DNA of 64,000 nt from Paraburkholderia youngii (GTDB lineage: Bacteria; Pseudomonadota; Gammaproteobacteria; Burkholderiales; Burkholderiaceae): contig NZ_JAALDK010000001.1 of NCBI RefSeq assembly GCF_013366925.1, positions 3,527,165 through 3,591,164 on the forward strand, given 5' to 3'. The notes under the pieces are model-generated. The model was given only the letters and a program-made list of their open reading frames with translations. It searched no databases and was not told where the DNA came from. The position numbers were made by a program, and so were the translations under genes. How positions within the stretch are numbered: position 1 is the first letter of the stretch; each line of letters begins with the position of its first letter. This document shows, piece after piece, positions 36,016 through 45,025 of the stretch.

Positions 36016-36960
36016 ATGACGAATCTGGTTAATCTGGTAGTAGCAGAACACGACGGTGCGTCGATCAAGGCCGCGACGCTGAATACGATCGCAGCGGCAC
36101 AGAAGATTGGCGGTGATATTCACGTGCTGGTCGCGGGGCATAACGCGCAGGCCGCGGCGGATGCCGCGGCGAAGATCGCCGGCGTCGCCAAGGTGCTGCT
36201 CGCCGACGCGCCGCAACTCGCCGAAGGCCTCGCGGAAAACGTCGAAGCGACGGTGCTGACCATCGCCAGGAACTACTCGCACATCCTCGCGCCGGCTACC
36301 GCTTACGGCAAGAACATCGCGCCGCGTATCGCCGCAAAGCTCGACGTCGCGCAGATCAGCGACATCACCGCGGTGGATAGCGCCGACACGTTCGAGCGTC
36401 CGATCTACGCGGGCAACGCCATTGCGATCGTGCAATCGGCTGACCCGATCAAGGTCATCACCGTGCGCTCGACCGGTTTCGACGCCGTCGCAGCCGAAGG
36501 CGGCAGCGCAGCGGTCGAAAAGATCGAAGCCGCAGCCGACGCAGGCATCTCGCAATTCGTGAGCCGCGAAGTGACGAAGCTCGATCGTCCGGAACTGACG
36601 AGCGCGAAGATCATCGTGTCCGGTGGCCGGGGTCTGGGCAATGGCGAGAACTACACGAAGGTTCTGGAACCGCTGGCCGACAAGCTCGGCGCGGCACTGG
36701 GCGCATCGCGCGCAGCCGTCGACGCGGGCTTCGTGCCGAACGACTATCAGGTCGGCCAGACCGGCAAGATCGTCGCGCCGCAACTGTATGTCGCGGTCGG
36801 CATCTCGGGTGCGATCCAGCACCTCGCGGGCATGAAGGACAGTAAGGTAATCGTCGCGATCAACAAGGACGAAGAAGCGCCGATCTTCAGCGTGGCCGAC
36901 TACGGCCTCGTCGGCGATCTGTTCACCATCGTGCCGGAACTCGAGCAGGCGCTCGGTTAA
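36016..36960 (+). CDS. etfA: Electron transfer flavoprotein alpha subunit
   Basis: This 314-residue ETF alpha subunit carries FAD and hands electrons to ETF:quinone oxidoreductase. The N-terminal domain starts [30 protein letters not shown]. The FAD domain has [35 protein letters not shown], the pyrophosphate-binding [31 protein letters not shown] and the ending [16 protein letters not shown]. It has a GAGGAG ribosome site and sits 13 bases after etfB. Length is normal (about 310). Confidence 0.95.
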   Translation: MTNLVNLVVAEHDGASIKAATLNTIAAAQKIGGDIHVLVAGHNAQAAADAAAKIAGVAKVLLADAPQLAEGLAENVEATVLTIARNYSHILAPATAYGKNIAPRIAAKLDVAQISDITAVDSADTFERPIYAGNAIAIVQSADPIKVITVRSTGFDAVAAEGGSAAVEKIEAAADAGISQFVSREVTKLDRPELTSAKIIVSGGRGLGNGENYTKVLEPLADKLGAALGASRAAVDAGFVPNDYQVGQTGKIVAPQLYVAVGISGAIQHLAGMKDSKVIVAINKDEEAPIFSVADYGLVGDLFTIVPELEQALG

Positions 36961-36984
36961 CCGCCCCCAGCAAGCGGAATAATC

Positions 36985-37455
36985 ATGAACGAGCTGAACG
37001 GATACGATTTCGAAGACCTGCAACCGGGTATGAGTGCCCGGTTCGCCAAGACCATCACGGAGGCGGACATTCTGTTCTTCGCGAGCGCGTCGGGAGACAT
37101 GAACGCGGTTCACATCAACGAGCAGTTTGCGCAAACCACACCCTTCAAGGGGCGCATCGCTCACGGCATGCTGACTGCCAGCATCATCTCCGCGGCGCTC
37201 GCGGGGCAACTGCCCGGCCCGGGCACGATCTACCTCGGTCAGAACCTGCGCTTCAAGGCGCCGGTCCGGCCCGGCGACACCGTGCAGGCCGAAGTGACCG
37301 TCAAGGAACTGATTCACGACAAGCGCCGCGTGGTGCTGTCCACCGTTTGCACGGTCGGCGGCAAGGTGGTGGTCGAAGGCGACGCCACGGTGATGCCGAC
37401 AAGCTGCCGCGACCGTGCCGTCGAGGACGCGGCTTGCGCCGTCAGCGACGCATGA
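36985..37455 (+). CDS. phaJ: (R)-specific enoyl-CoA hydratase, MaoC/PhaJ-like
   Basis: This 156-residue single hot-dog hydratase adds water to trans-2-enoyl-CoA to give (R)-3-hydroxyacyl-CoA, the monomer for PHA synthase. The hydratase-2 motif is clear: FASASGDMNAVHINEQFAQTTPFKGRIAHGML, with the catalytic Asp and His in GDMNAVH (Ala in place of the common Pro). The C-terminal 15 residues (SCRDRAVEDAACAVSDA) extend beyond the usual end. Its stop overlaps the phaC start by four bases (ATGA), so hydratase and synthase are translationally coupled, which supports monomer supply for polymer synthesis. Confidence 0.9.
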   Translation: MNELNGYDFEDLQPGMSARFAKTITEADILFFASASGDMNAVHINEQFAQTTPFKGRIAHGMLTASIISAALAGQLPGPGTIYLGQNLRFKAPVRPGDTVQAEVTVKELIHDKRRVVLSTVCTVGGKVVVEGDATVMPTSCRDRAVEDAACAVSDA

Positions 37456-39212
37456 TAGCGAGCCCCGCCATGAGAATGCCATTCAGCATGCCACAAGAGT
37501 TTTCTACGGGCTGGGTCAAGGCCGGCTTCGATTTCTGGCGGTTTTCGCCGCTCAAGGATGAATTCGATGCGTCGGTGCATGACACCGACGGCTCGGACTT
37601 CGATTTCGACGGGCCGTTCTCGCGAGGCTCCGTGACCCACACGAGCGCCCACTACCTGCAACAGCAGGCGCAACTGTGGAGCGATGCCGTCGCCGGATTG
37701 ATCGGCGGGCGCACGGAGTTGAAGGCGGTCGCCGAGCCCGAGCAGGGAGACCGGCGCTTTCACGCCGACGACTGGTCCAGCAACGGCTGGTACAGCCTTC
37801 TGAAACAGAGCTATCTGATCAACGCCAGGACGCTCGCGGACTTCGTCGAGGCAAGCGCGCTCGACGAAAAGGGCAAGCACAAGCTGCGCTTTTTCATGCG
37901 CCAGTTCATCGACTTCGCCAGCCCCGCGAATTTCCTCGCGACGAATCCCGAGGTCCTCCGGGAGGCAGTGGAATCGGGCGGCTCGAGCGTGCTGTCGGGC
38001 GTCACGCATCTGCTCGACGATCTGGGCAGCGGCTCGATTTCGATCACCGACCGAAGCGCGTTCGAAGTGGGCCGTAGCGTCGCCACGTCCAGTGGCGCGG
38101 TGGTTTATGAAAACGATCTGTTTCAGCTGATCCAGTACGATCCGCTGACTTCGAAGGTCGCCGCGCGGCCGCTCGTGATCGTTCCGCCGTGCATCAACAA
38201 GTTCTACATTCTGGATCTGCAGCCCGAGAATTCGTTTGTGCGCTTCGCCTGCGAGCAGGGCCTGACGGTGTTCGTCGTGTCGTGGCGCAACCCGCAGCAG
38301 GACATGGCGCAGACCACGTGGGACGCCTACCTCGAGGACGGCGTGATGCAGGCGCTCAAGGTGGCGCGTGAGATTAGCCGGGCCGACCAGGTCAATGCAT
38401 TGGGCTGGTGCGTGGGCGGCACGATGCTGTCGTCGGCGCTGGCGGTCATGCGTGCGAACGGCGACGACTCGGTGGCGAGCCTGACACTATTGACGGCACT
38501 GCTCGACTTCACCGATCCGGGCGATCTCGGCGTGTTCATCGACGAGCAGGGCGTGGCGATGCGCGAGCATACGATCGGCCGCGGCGGCCTTTACCCGGGC
38601 CGCGAACTCGGCTTCGTATTTCAGGCGCTGCGTGCCAACGATCTGATCTGGCCGTACGTCGTGAACAACTACCTGAAAGGCAAAACCCCAACCGCGTTCG
38701 ATCTGCTGTACTGGAACGCGGACACGACCAATCTGCCCGGTCCGATGTACAGCTTCTATCTGCGCAACATGTACCTCGAAAACAGTCTGCGCGTGCCGAA
38801 CAAACTGACGTTCTGCAACACGCCGGTGGATCTCGGCAACGTCGATATCCCAAGCTATCTGATGGCGGCCGAGGAAGATCACATCGTGCCGTGGCGATCC
38901 GCCTATCAGTCGACGCAGCTACTGGGTGGTCAAACCGAGTTCGTGCTCGGGGCGAGCGGCCATATCGCGGGTGTGATCAATCCGGCGTCGAAGAACAAGC
39001 GCAGCTACCGGACCAACGATACCTGCAACGAGAACGCCGACGAGTGGCTCGCGACGTCGGTTCAGCAGCGCGGCAGCTGGTGGAATCACTGGATGGAATG
39101 GGTCAAGCAGCATTCCGGAGAGCAGGTCGAAGCGCGCACCAAGCTCGGCAATAGGAAGTACAAGGCTATCGAGAGCGCACCGGGCCGCTACGTGAAAGTT
39201 CGCGCCGCATGA
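37452..39212 (+). CDS. phaC: Class I poly(3-hydroxyalkanoate) synthase
   Basis: This 586-residue PHA synthase polymerises (R)-3-hydroxyacyl-CoA at the granule surface. The catalytic triad is present: the lipase-box Cys in GWCVGGTM (C320), Asp in AAEEDHIVPW (D476) and His in GASGHIAGVIN (H504), close to C319/D480/H508 of the Cupriavidus necator enzyme. The long N-terminal region (KAGFDFWRF...) and length near 589 indicate class I. I chose ATG at 37452, overlapping phaJ; ATG at 37470 is another candidate. No phaA, phaB or phasin gene is adjacent, so monomers here probably come from the acyl-CoA dehydrogenase/MaoC route. A strong terminator follows. Confidence 0.93.
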   Translation: MIASPAMRMPFSMPQEFSTGWVKAGFDFWRFSPLKDEFDASVHDTDGSDFDFDGPFSRGSVTHTSAHYLQQQAQLWSDAVAGLIGGRTELKAVAEPEQGDRRFHADDWSSNGWYSLLKQSYLINARTLADFVEASALDEKGKHKLRFFMRQFIDFASPANFLATNPEVLREAVESGGSSVLSGVTHLLDDLGSGSISITDRSAFEVGRSVATSSGAVVYENDLFQLIQYDPLTSKVAARPLVIVPPCINKFYILDLQPENSFVRFACEQGLTVFVVSWRNPQQDMAQTTWDAYLEDGVMQALKVAREISRADQVNALGWCVGGTMLSSALAVMRANGDDSVASLTLLTALLDFTDPGDLGVFIDEQGVAMREHTIGRGGLYPGRELGFVFQALRANDLIWPYVVNNYLKGKTPTAFDLLYWNADTTNLPGPMYSFYLRNMYLENSLRVPNKLTFCNTPVDLGNVDIPSYLMAAEEDHIVPWRSAYQSTQLLGGQTEFVLGASGHIAGVINPASKNKRSYRTNDTCNENADEWLATSVQQRGSWWNHWMEWVKQHSGEQVEARTKLGNRKYKAIESAPGRYVKVRAA

Positions 39213-39240
39213 GCGGACGGTGATAGCGTGTGCGGCAACG

Positions 39241-39280
39241 ACGGAGTGTGATGTTTAGTGCATCGCACTCCGTTTTTTTT
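39241..39280 (+). terminator. Strong intrinsic terminator of the ACAD-etf-phaJ-phaC operon
   Basis: A 13-bp stem (39241-39253 with 39261-39273; one G-U pair) with a 7-base loop is followed directly by eight T residues. It ends the plus-strand operon 28 bases after the phaC stop. The converging AraC gene ends at 39286. Confidence 0.9.
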
Positions 39281-39285
39281 CGTCG

Positions 39286-40287
39286 TCACTTCGCATGGCT
39301 CGCGCGCCAGTCGCGCGGCGTCATGTGGAAGCGCGACACGAACCAGTTCGTGAACGATCCCTGTTGCGCGTAGCCGAGCAGTGCCGAGACGCGTCCGATC
39401 GGATAGGTGGGATTGCTCATGTAGCGCACCGCGAGTTCGCCGCGGACTTCCTCGACCTGATCCGAAAAGCTGGTGCCGGCCGAACTCAGCTGCCGTTGCA
39501 TGGTGCGCACGCTCAGATGCAAATAACGTGCAACCAGCTCGGCGTTCGCCTGCTCGAGCGGCAGCAGCAGGTAGATCGCCTTGCGCACTTCCAGTGCGGC
39601 CGATTCTGCGGCGCTCGCGTTCTTGGGCGAGGCGAGGCTCTCCGCATAGCGCACGAGTTCAGGATCGGCCAGCGGATTCGGGTAGTCGAGATCGGCGCTC
39701 GCGCAGACGAAGCCGTTGAAGTCGCTGCCGAACTGCAGCGGACAACCGAAGAAGCGCCGATGAAACGTCAGGTCCGCGGGGGCGGCGTGTGTGAAATGGA
39801 GCTCTCGCGGTTTCCAGAACTTGCCGAGCAGAGCGCTGGAGTGCCGCGCGAGGACGCCGAGTGCCAGTTCGATCGCCTGCTTCGTCGGGGTACCCGGTGC
39901 GACGACGAGTTCCTCCCGAATGGTGACCGTCTTGTCCGCGTCCTCGACGTACACCGCCAGCGCTTCGTTGAGCAGATGACGGTATTCGGCCGCGGCCAGC
40001 AACACTTCGCGCAGCGTGCGCTTGTGCGCGAGCAGGACATTGATCACGCCGCTGCCGAAGGTCTGCCGCGTTTCCGCCATTTGCAGCGCGAGGGTCGGGC
40101 ACGACGCCTTCTCGGCCGTCATTTCGAGCAGCCGGCAACAGGCGGTGGCCGATACGCGATCGTCCGGATTCGCGAGCGCGCCGGCATCGATGCCGGCCTG
40201 TTTCGCGAGTTCGACCGGGTTCAGTCCAAGCCGTCGCGCCACCTCGAAATAACCGCTCATGGCTACCGACGTCACCATCGTTTCCAT
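39286..40287 (-). CDS. AraC-family transcriptional regulator, divergent from the BKACE operon
   Basis: This 333-residue regulator is of the same AraC subgroup as the one at 32164. The N-terminal domain (VARRLGLNPVELAKQAGID; LHFTHAAPADLTFHRRFFGCPLQFGSDFNGF) is of the Arabinose_bd type. The C-terminal HTH pair is LVARYLHLSVRTMQRQLSSAGTSFSD and YPIGRVSALLGYAQQGSFTNWFVSRFHMTPRDWR. ATG at 40287 has GGAGAAA upstream. Its start faces that of the BKACE gene across 241 bases, the standard layout for a local activator that also controls itself. The ligand is probably the substrate of the downstream island. Confidence 0.87.
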   Translation of the reverse strand: METMVTSVAMSGYFEVARRLGLNPVELAKQAGIDAGALANPDDRVSATACCRLLEMTAEKASCPTLALQMAETRQTFGSGVINVLLAHKRTLREVLLAAAEYRHLLNEALAVYVEDADKTVTIREELVVAPGTPTKQAIELALGVLARHSSALLGKFWKPRELHFTHAAPADLTFHRRFFGCPLQFGSDFNGFVCASADLDYPNPLADPELVRYAESLASPKNASAAESAALEVRKAIYLLLPLEQANAELVARYLHLSVRTMQRQLSSAGTSFSDQVEEVRGELAVRYMSNPTYPIGRVSALLGYAQQGSFTNWFVSRFHMTPRDWRASHAK

Positions 40288-40528
40288 CGTAGTTTCTCCG
40301 GACGATTCAAACGCTGAGTCTTTTTCTGGTCATTAAACGCTTGCTTCGCGCAATTATTGGTGTTAACGCGCAGTGGCACGAATCGCTAAAAGGATGGCGT
40401 CCAATCATAAAAGTGTAGCGCTTGATTCCCGTATCGTGTGCACATGTCGTTCGATGTGTTCCAGCGAATTTTCATGCGACCTCGCGATAGCGGAACACCG
40501 TCACTCACAACTGGATGGAGGCAATCAA
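40288..40528. promoter_or_regulatory. Divergent control region between AraC regulator and BKACE operon
   Basis: This 241-base region is noticeably richer in A/T than its flanks (for example 40320-40400). It must contain both promoters and the AraC half-sites. I could not define the operator by eye; direct repeats of the kind AraC proteins use are not obvious. Confidence 0.4.
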
Positions 40529-41584
40529 ATGCAATTTCTCGACGATTCGCTGCACCCCGAGAATCAGGACAAGGTAGTCATCACCACTGCGCCGTACGGC
40601 CCGGAATGGATGCCCGCGGACTTCCCGGAAGACATCCCCGTGACGATGGACCAGCAGATCCAGAAGGCCGTCGATTGCTACAACGCCGGCGCCACGGTAC
40701 TGCACCTGCACGTGCGCGAACTGGACGGCAAGGGCTCGAAGCGGCTGTCGAAGTTCAATGAACTGATCGCGGGTGTGCGTACCGCTGTGCCCGACATGAT
40801 CATTCAGGTCGGCGGCTCGATCTCGTTCGCACCGGAAGACGACGGACAGGCCGCGAAGTGGCTGTCCGACGATACGCGCCATATGCTGGCCGAGCTCGAT
40901 CCGAAGCCCGATCAGGTGACGGTCGCGATCAATACCACGCAGATGAACATCATGGAGTTGCTCTATCCCGAGTATCTGGCGGGAACCTCGCTTTCCAACC
41001 CCGCGTTCATGGCCGCCTACAGCGAAATGACGGTTCCGGCCGGTCCCGCATGGGTCGAGGAGCATCTGCGCCGCCTGCAGGCTTCGGGCATCCAGCCGCA
41101 CTTTCAGCTCACCGGCATTCACGCGCTCGAAACGCTCGAGCGCCTCGTGCGCAAGGGCGTCTACAAGGGCCCGCTGAACCTGACGTGGATCGGCATCGGT
41201 GGCGGCTTCGACGGCCCCAACCCGTTCAACTTCTTCAACTTCGTGCATCGCGCGCCGGATGGCTCCACGGTCACCGCCGAGTCGCTGCTGAAGAACGTGC
41301 TGCCGTTCAACATGATGGCGATGTCGATGGGCCTGCATCCGCGCTGCGGCATCGAGGACACGATCATCGATCAGCACGGTAAGCGCTTCACGTCGGTGCA
41401 GCAGATCGAGCAGTGCGTGCGCGTCGCGCGCGAACTGGGCCGCGAAATCGCCACTGGTAAAGAAGCGCGCGAGATCTATCGTATTGGTGTGCAGTACGAG
41501 ACGGTCGAAGAAACGCTCAGCGCCAACGGGATGGCGCCGAACCGCCAGGCCGGCGTCAGGAACCTGCCGCTTCGCGCGGCGTGA
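40529..41584 (+). CDS. Beta-keto acid cleavage enzyme (BKACE, DUF849 family)
   Basis: This 351-residue TIM-barrel enzyme is related to Kce, the 3-keto-5-aminohexanoate cleavage enzyme. Family members use acetyl-CoA to cleave a beta-keto acid, giving acetoacetate and a CoA ester. The zinc-binding motif appears in VLHLHVREL (two His), preceded by VVITTAPYGPEW. Later blocks include TWIGIGGGFDGPNPFNFFN and GLHPRCGIEDTII. At 351 residues it is longer than the 270-310 residue classical members. GGAG lies 8 bases before ATG. It heads the second half of the island; its substrate is not predictable from sequence alone. Confidence 0.87.
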   Translation: MQFLDDSLHPENQDKVVITTAPYGPEWMPADFPEDIPVTMDQQIQKAVDCYNAGATVLHLHVRELDGKGSKRLSKFNELIAGVRTAVPDMIIQVGGSISFAPEDDGQAAKWLSDDTRHMLAELDPKPDQVTVAINTTQMNIMELLYPEYLAGTSLSNPAFMAAYSEMTVPAGPAWVEEHLRRLQASGIQPHFQLTGIHALETLERLVRKGVYKGPLNLTWIGIGGGFDGPNPFNFFNFVHRAPDGSTVTAESLLKNVLPFNMMAMSMGLHPRCGIEDTIIDQHGKRFTSVQQIEQCVRVARELGREIATGKEAREIYRIGVQYETVEETLSANGMAPNRQAGVRNLPLRAA

Positions 41585-41738
41585 ATGCCAGAAGTCCGGG
41601 CCGACGCGTTGGCCGAGGCCGGGCTTCATGGGTAACGCTCCCGCTGCATCGCGGGAGCAGATAGCTGAATCCATAACAGGTCGTCGGCCCAGGCGGGCAA
41701 GGCGGCCGCCACGGAGTCAGCGTGGAAGGAGACTAACC

Positions 41739-43061
41739 ATGCTCGTTCAGCATGCAGCGCCCACGACGGGCGAAGTTTCGGCAGCTCAGACGGATGTGCG
41801 CGCTTATGCGTGGGTGGTGTTTGCGTTGACGGTCGGATTGCTGCTTTCCGACTATATGTCGCGGCAGGTGTTGAATGCCGTGTTTCCGCCGCTCAAAGCG
41901 GCATGGAATTTGTCCGATGCGCAGCTGGGTTCGCTCAGCAGCGTGGTCGCGCTGATGGTCGGTGTGCTCACGTTCCCGCTCTCGGTGCTGGCCGACCGCT
42001 GGGGCCGCGTGAAGAGCATCGTGCTGATGGCGGCGATGTGGAGTCTCGCGACGGTGGGCTGCGCGATCTCGGCCAACTATGGGCAGTTGCTGCTGGCGCG
42101 TGCCTTCGTCGGGATCGGCGAAGCGGCTTATGGCAGTGTCGGTATCGCAGTTGTCCTGAGCATCTTCCCGGTGCGGCTGCGCTCCACGCTGACCGGCACC
42201 TTCATGGCGGGCGGCGCGTTCGGCTCGGTGCTGGGCATGGCGCTGGGCGGCGCGGTGGCGGCTCACCTGGGCTGGCGTTCGGCATTCGGCGCGATGGCCG
42301 CGATGGGGATCGTGCTGGTCGTGATCTACCGCCTCGTCGTCACCGAAAAGCGTCTTGCGCCGCTGCAGCCGGCGAGCGTGACGAAGCAGACGCAAACGCG
42401 CGGCATGCGCATGAGCCTGCGCGAGCTGATGAAGGGCTTGTTTTCGACGAAGTCCGTGGTGTGCGCCTATGTGGGCAGCGGTCTGCATCTGATGGTTCCC
42501 GCCGCTGTGTGGGCGTGGATGCCGAGCTTCCTGAATCGCTACTACGGCATGGCCACCGGCAAGGCTGCGATGTGCGCGGCGGTATTCGTGCTGGTGACCG
42601 GGGTGGGCATGGTGGTGTGCGGAAATCTCGCCGACCGGCTCAGCAAGAACGTGCGCGAACGTAAGTGGAGCGCCGCGATCGCCTTCTGCCTTGCCTGTTT
42701 CGTCCTGCTCGCGATCGGCTTCCACATGCCGGCGGGGCGGTGGCAGCTGGTCGTGATCGGCGCCGGCATGTTCTTCTGCGCCGGTGCGAGCGGCCCGTCG
42801 GGTGCGATGGTGGCGAACCTGACGCCGCCGACCATTCACGCCTCGGCGTTTGCGACGCTGACGCTCGCGAACAACCTGCTGGGCCTCGCGCCGGCGGCTG
42901 TTCTGACGGGAATCATCGCCGACCGGATCGGTCTGCTGGGCGCGTTGCAACTGGTGCCGTTCGCACCGCTCGTCGCAGCCGCCGCATTCATGATCGGCAA
43001 ACGGAACTACTCCGGCGATCTCGATCGGCTCAACACGCTGCGCGAGCAAGCCGCACGCTGA
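41739..43061 (+). CDS. MFS transporter, probable organic-acid importer
   Basis: This 440-residue MFS protein has 12 hydrophobic segments. The first half starts AYAWVVFALTVGLLLSDYMSRQVLNAVFPPLK, a helix 1 of the anion:cation/aromatic-acid symporter style. Motif A is PLSVLADRWGRVKSIV, and RAFVGIGEAAYGSVGIAVVLSIF follows. The ATG at 41739 has AAGGAGA upstream. It lies between BKACE and the quinone oxidoreductase genes in the same direction, so it probably imports the island's substrate. Substrate class (small carboxylate) is inference. Confidence 0.85.
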   Translation: MLVQHAAPTTGEVSAAQTDVRAYAWVVFALTVGLLLSDYMSRQVLNAVFPPLKAAWNLSDAQLGSLSSVVALMVGVLTFPLSVLADRWGRVKSIVLMAAMWSLATVGCAISANYGQLLLARAFVGIGEAAYGSVGIAVVLSIFPVRLRSTLTGTFMAGGAFGSVLGMALGGAVAAHLGWRSAFGAMAAMGIVLVVIYRLVVTEKRLAPLQPASVTKQTQTRGMRMSLRELMKGLFSTKSVVCAYVGSGLHLMVPAAVWAWMPSFLNRYYGMATGKAAMCAAVFVLVTGVGMVVCGNLADRLSKNVRERKWSAAIAFCLACFVLLAIGFHMPAGRWQLVVIGAGMFFCAGASGPSGAMVANLTPPTIHASAFATLTLANNLLGLAPAAVLTGIIADRIGLLGALQLVPFAPLVAAAAFMIGKRNYSGDLDRLNTLREQAAR

Positions 43062-43167
43062 CATCGGATGGTGCCGCGCGGACGGCGCGGACAACAGAAC
43101 CTGTGATGCGCCTCGGGCGCAACGAACTCTGCGAAGTGCAGATCAAGTAAAGAATTGGAGAGTCAAC

Positions 43168-44148
43168 ATGGCAAAGGCAGTGCGCTTTCATGAAACCGGT
43201 GGTCCCGAGGTCCTGCGCTACGAGGACGTCGAAGTGGGCAACCCGGGTCCCGGTCAGGTTCGCCTGCGCCATCAGGCCGTGGGACTCAATTTCGCCGATA
43301 CGTACTTTCGCAGCGGCCTGTATCCGGTGCCGCTGCCCGCGGGAATGGGCGTGGAGGCCGCGGGCGTGGTCGAGGCCGTGGGCCCCGACGTCACGAACGT
43401 CGCGGTGGGTGATCGTGTGACCTACACGGGCTTCATCAACACGCTCGGCGCGTACAGCACCGAACGCCTGATTCCGGCCGCGCCGCTGATCCGGCTGCCC
43501 GATGCGATCGACTGCGAAACGGCTGCCGGCATGACCATGCGCGGCCTGACCGCCGCGTACCTGATGCGCCGCATTCACGCCTTCAAGGTGGGCGACACTA
43601 TCCTTCTGCATGCCGCCGCCGGCGGTGTCGGCCTGATCGTTTCGCAGTGGGCGAAGCTGCTGGGTCTCACCGTGATCGGCACGGTGTCGAGCGAGGCCAA
43701 GGGCGAGGTGGCCCGTGCGCACGGCTGCGATCACATCATCAACTACAGCCGCGAAGATGTCGCGAAGCGTGTACGCGAACTGACCGATGGCGTCGGCGTG
43801 AATGTCGTGTTCGACAGCGTCGGCAAGGACACCTTCGCGGCTTCGCTCGACTCGCTGAAACGTCGCGGTCTGCTGGTTTGCGTCGGCACGGCCTCCGGCC
43901 CGATCCCGCCGTTCAATCCGCAGTTGCTGGCAATGAAAGGCTCGCTGTATCTGACCCGCCCGGCTCTGGCTGACTACATCGCCGATCCAGCCGAGAAGGA
44001 CGAGCTGGCCCGGGACATCTTCGGGCTCATCGCCTCGGGCCGCATCAAGATCGAGTTGAATCAGCGCTATGCGCTCGAGGACGCGGCGCAAGCGCATCGT
44101 GATCTGGAATCGCGCAAGACGACGGGTTCGTCGGTCTTCGTTATCTAA
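43168..44148 (+). CDS. NADPH:quinone oxidoreductase, zinc-free MDR family
   Basis: This 326-residue medium-chain reductase of the Qor/zeta-crystallin type has the N-terminal catalytic domain with VGLNFADTYFRSGLYPVPLPAGMGVEAAGVVEAVG. The Rossmann domain has the AAAGGVGLIVSQWAKLLG nucleotide motif followed by GTVSSEAKGEVARAHG, and then NYSREDVAKRVRELTDGVGVNVVFDSVGKDT. There are no zinc-ligand cysteines. These enzymes reduce quinones or alpha,beta-unsaturated carbonyls with NADPH. A TTGGAGAG site precedes the ATG. The dioxygenase gene follows after 10 bases. Confidence 0.88.
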   Translation: MAKAVRFHETGGPEVLRYEDVEVGNPGPGQVRLRHQAVGLNFADTYFRSGLYPVPLPAGMGVEAAGVVEAVGPDVTNVAVGDRVTYTGFINTLGAYSTERLIPAAPLIRLPDAIDCETAAGMTMRGLTAAYLMRRIHAFKVGDTILLHAAAGGVGLIVSQWAKLLGLTVIGTVSSEAKGEVARAHGCDHIINYSREDVAKRVRELTDGVGVNVVFDSVGKDTFAASLDSLKRRGLLVCVGTASGPIPPFNPQLLAMKGSLYLTRPALADYIADPAEKDELARDIFGLIASGRIKIELNQRYALEDAAQAHRDLESRKTTGSSVFVI

Positions 44149-44158
44149 GGAGCGAGCC

Positions 44159-45007
44159 ATGCGAGTCGAACAACTGACGTACTCGATCGGCGCCGAGCTG
44201 ACCGGGGTGAATCTTGCCCACGCCATCTACGACGATGGCCTGTTTGCCCAGATCCGCTCCGCGCTGCTGAAGCACCGGGTGCTGTTCCTGCGCGACCAGG
44301 ACATCACGCGCGCCGAACACGTGGCGTTCGCGCGCCGCTTCGGCGAACTGGAAGACCATCCGGTCGCGGGCAGCGATCCGCAAAATCCGGGCCTCGTGCG
44401 TATCTACAAGACCCCGGACCAGCCCAACGACCGTTACGAAAACGCTTGGCATGCCGATGCCACGTGGCGCGAAAAGCCGCAGTTCGGTGCGGTGCTGCGC
44501 TGTGTCGAGTGTCCGCCCGTCGGCGGCGACACGATGTGGGCGAACATGGTCCTCGCCTACGAAAATCTGCCGGCGTACGTGAAGGCGCAGATCGCGGACC
44601 TGCGCGCGCGCCACAGCATCGAGGCGAGCTTCGGTGCCGCGATGCCGATCGAAAAGCGCCTGGCGCTGAAGGCGCAGTTTCCGGACGCGGAGCATCCGGT
44701 CGTGCGCACGCATCCGGAAACGGAAGAGAAGGTGCTGTTCGTGAGCGCTTTCACGAGCCATTTCACGAACTTTCATACGCCGGAGCGGGTGCGCTTCGGT
44801 CAGGACGCGAATCCTGGCGCGGGCGATCTGCTGCGCTATCTGATCAGCCAGGCGTACATCCCCGAGTACCAGGTGCGCTGGCGCTGGCAGAAGAACAGCA
44901 TCGCGATCTGGGACAACCGCAGCACGCAGCACTATGCGGTGATGGACTACCCGCCGTGTCATCGCAAGATGGAACGCGCCGGCATCATCGGCGACAAGCC
45001 GTACTGA
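44159..45007 (+). CDS. TauD/TfdA-family Fe(II)/2-oxoglutarate dioxygenase
   Basis: This 282-residue dioxygenase hydroxylates an organic substrate with 2-oxoglutarate and O2, yielding succinate and CO2. The iron ligands are H98 and D100 (AWHADATW) and H258 (STQHYAVMDY), and the 2-oxoglutarate-binding Arg lies in HRKMERAG near the C-terminus. The N-terminal FLRDQDITRAEHVAFARRFGELEDHP is typical of taurine/2,4-D dioxygenases. Its start follows the quinone oxidoreductase by 10 bases. Neighbours suggest hydroxylation of a carboxylic acid or C-N/C-O bond cleavage; the true substrate is unknown. Confidence 0.9.
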   Translation: MRVEQLTYSIGAELTGVNLAHAIYDDGLFAQIRSALLKHRVLFLRDQDITRAEHVAFARRFGELEDHPVAGSDPQNPGLVRIYKTPDQPNDRYENAWHADATWREKPQFGAVLRCVECPPVGGDTMWANMVLAYENLPAYVKAQIADLRARHSIEASFGAAMPIEKRLALKAQFPDAEHPVVRTHPETEEKVLFVSAFTSHFTNFHTPERVRFGQDANPGAGDLLRYLISQAYIPEYQVRWRWQKNSIAIWDNRSTQHYAVMDYPPCHRKMERAGIIGDKPY

Positions 45008-45025
45008 ACCAGCAAGTAGCTTCCC

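Noticed and set aside
40374..40390. TGGCACG-like sequence suggestive of a sigma-54 promoter upstream of BKACE
   Set aside because: The GC of the would-be -12 element is two bases too close to the GG of the -24 element, and the TTGC core is absent.
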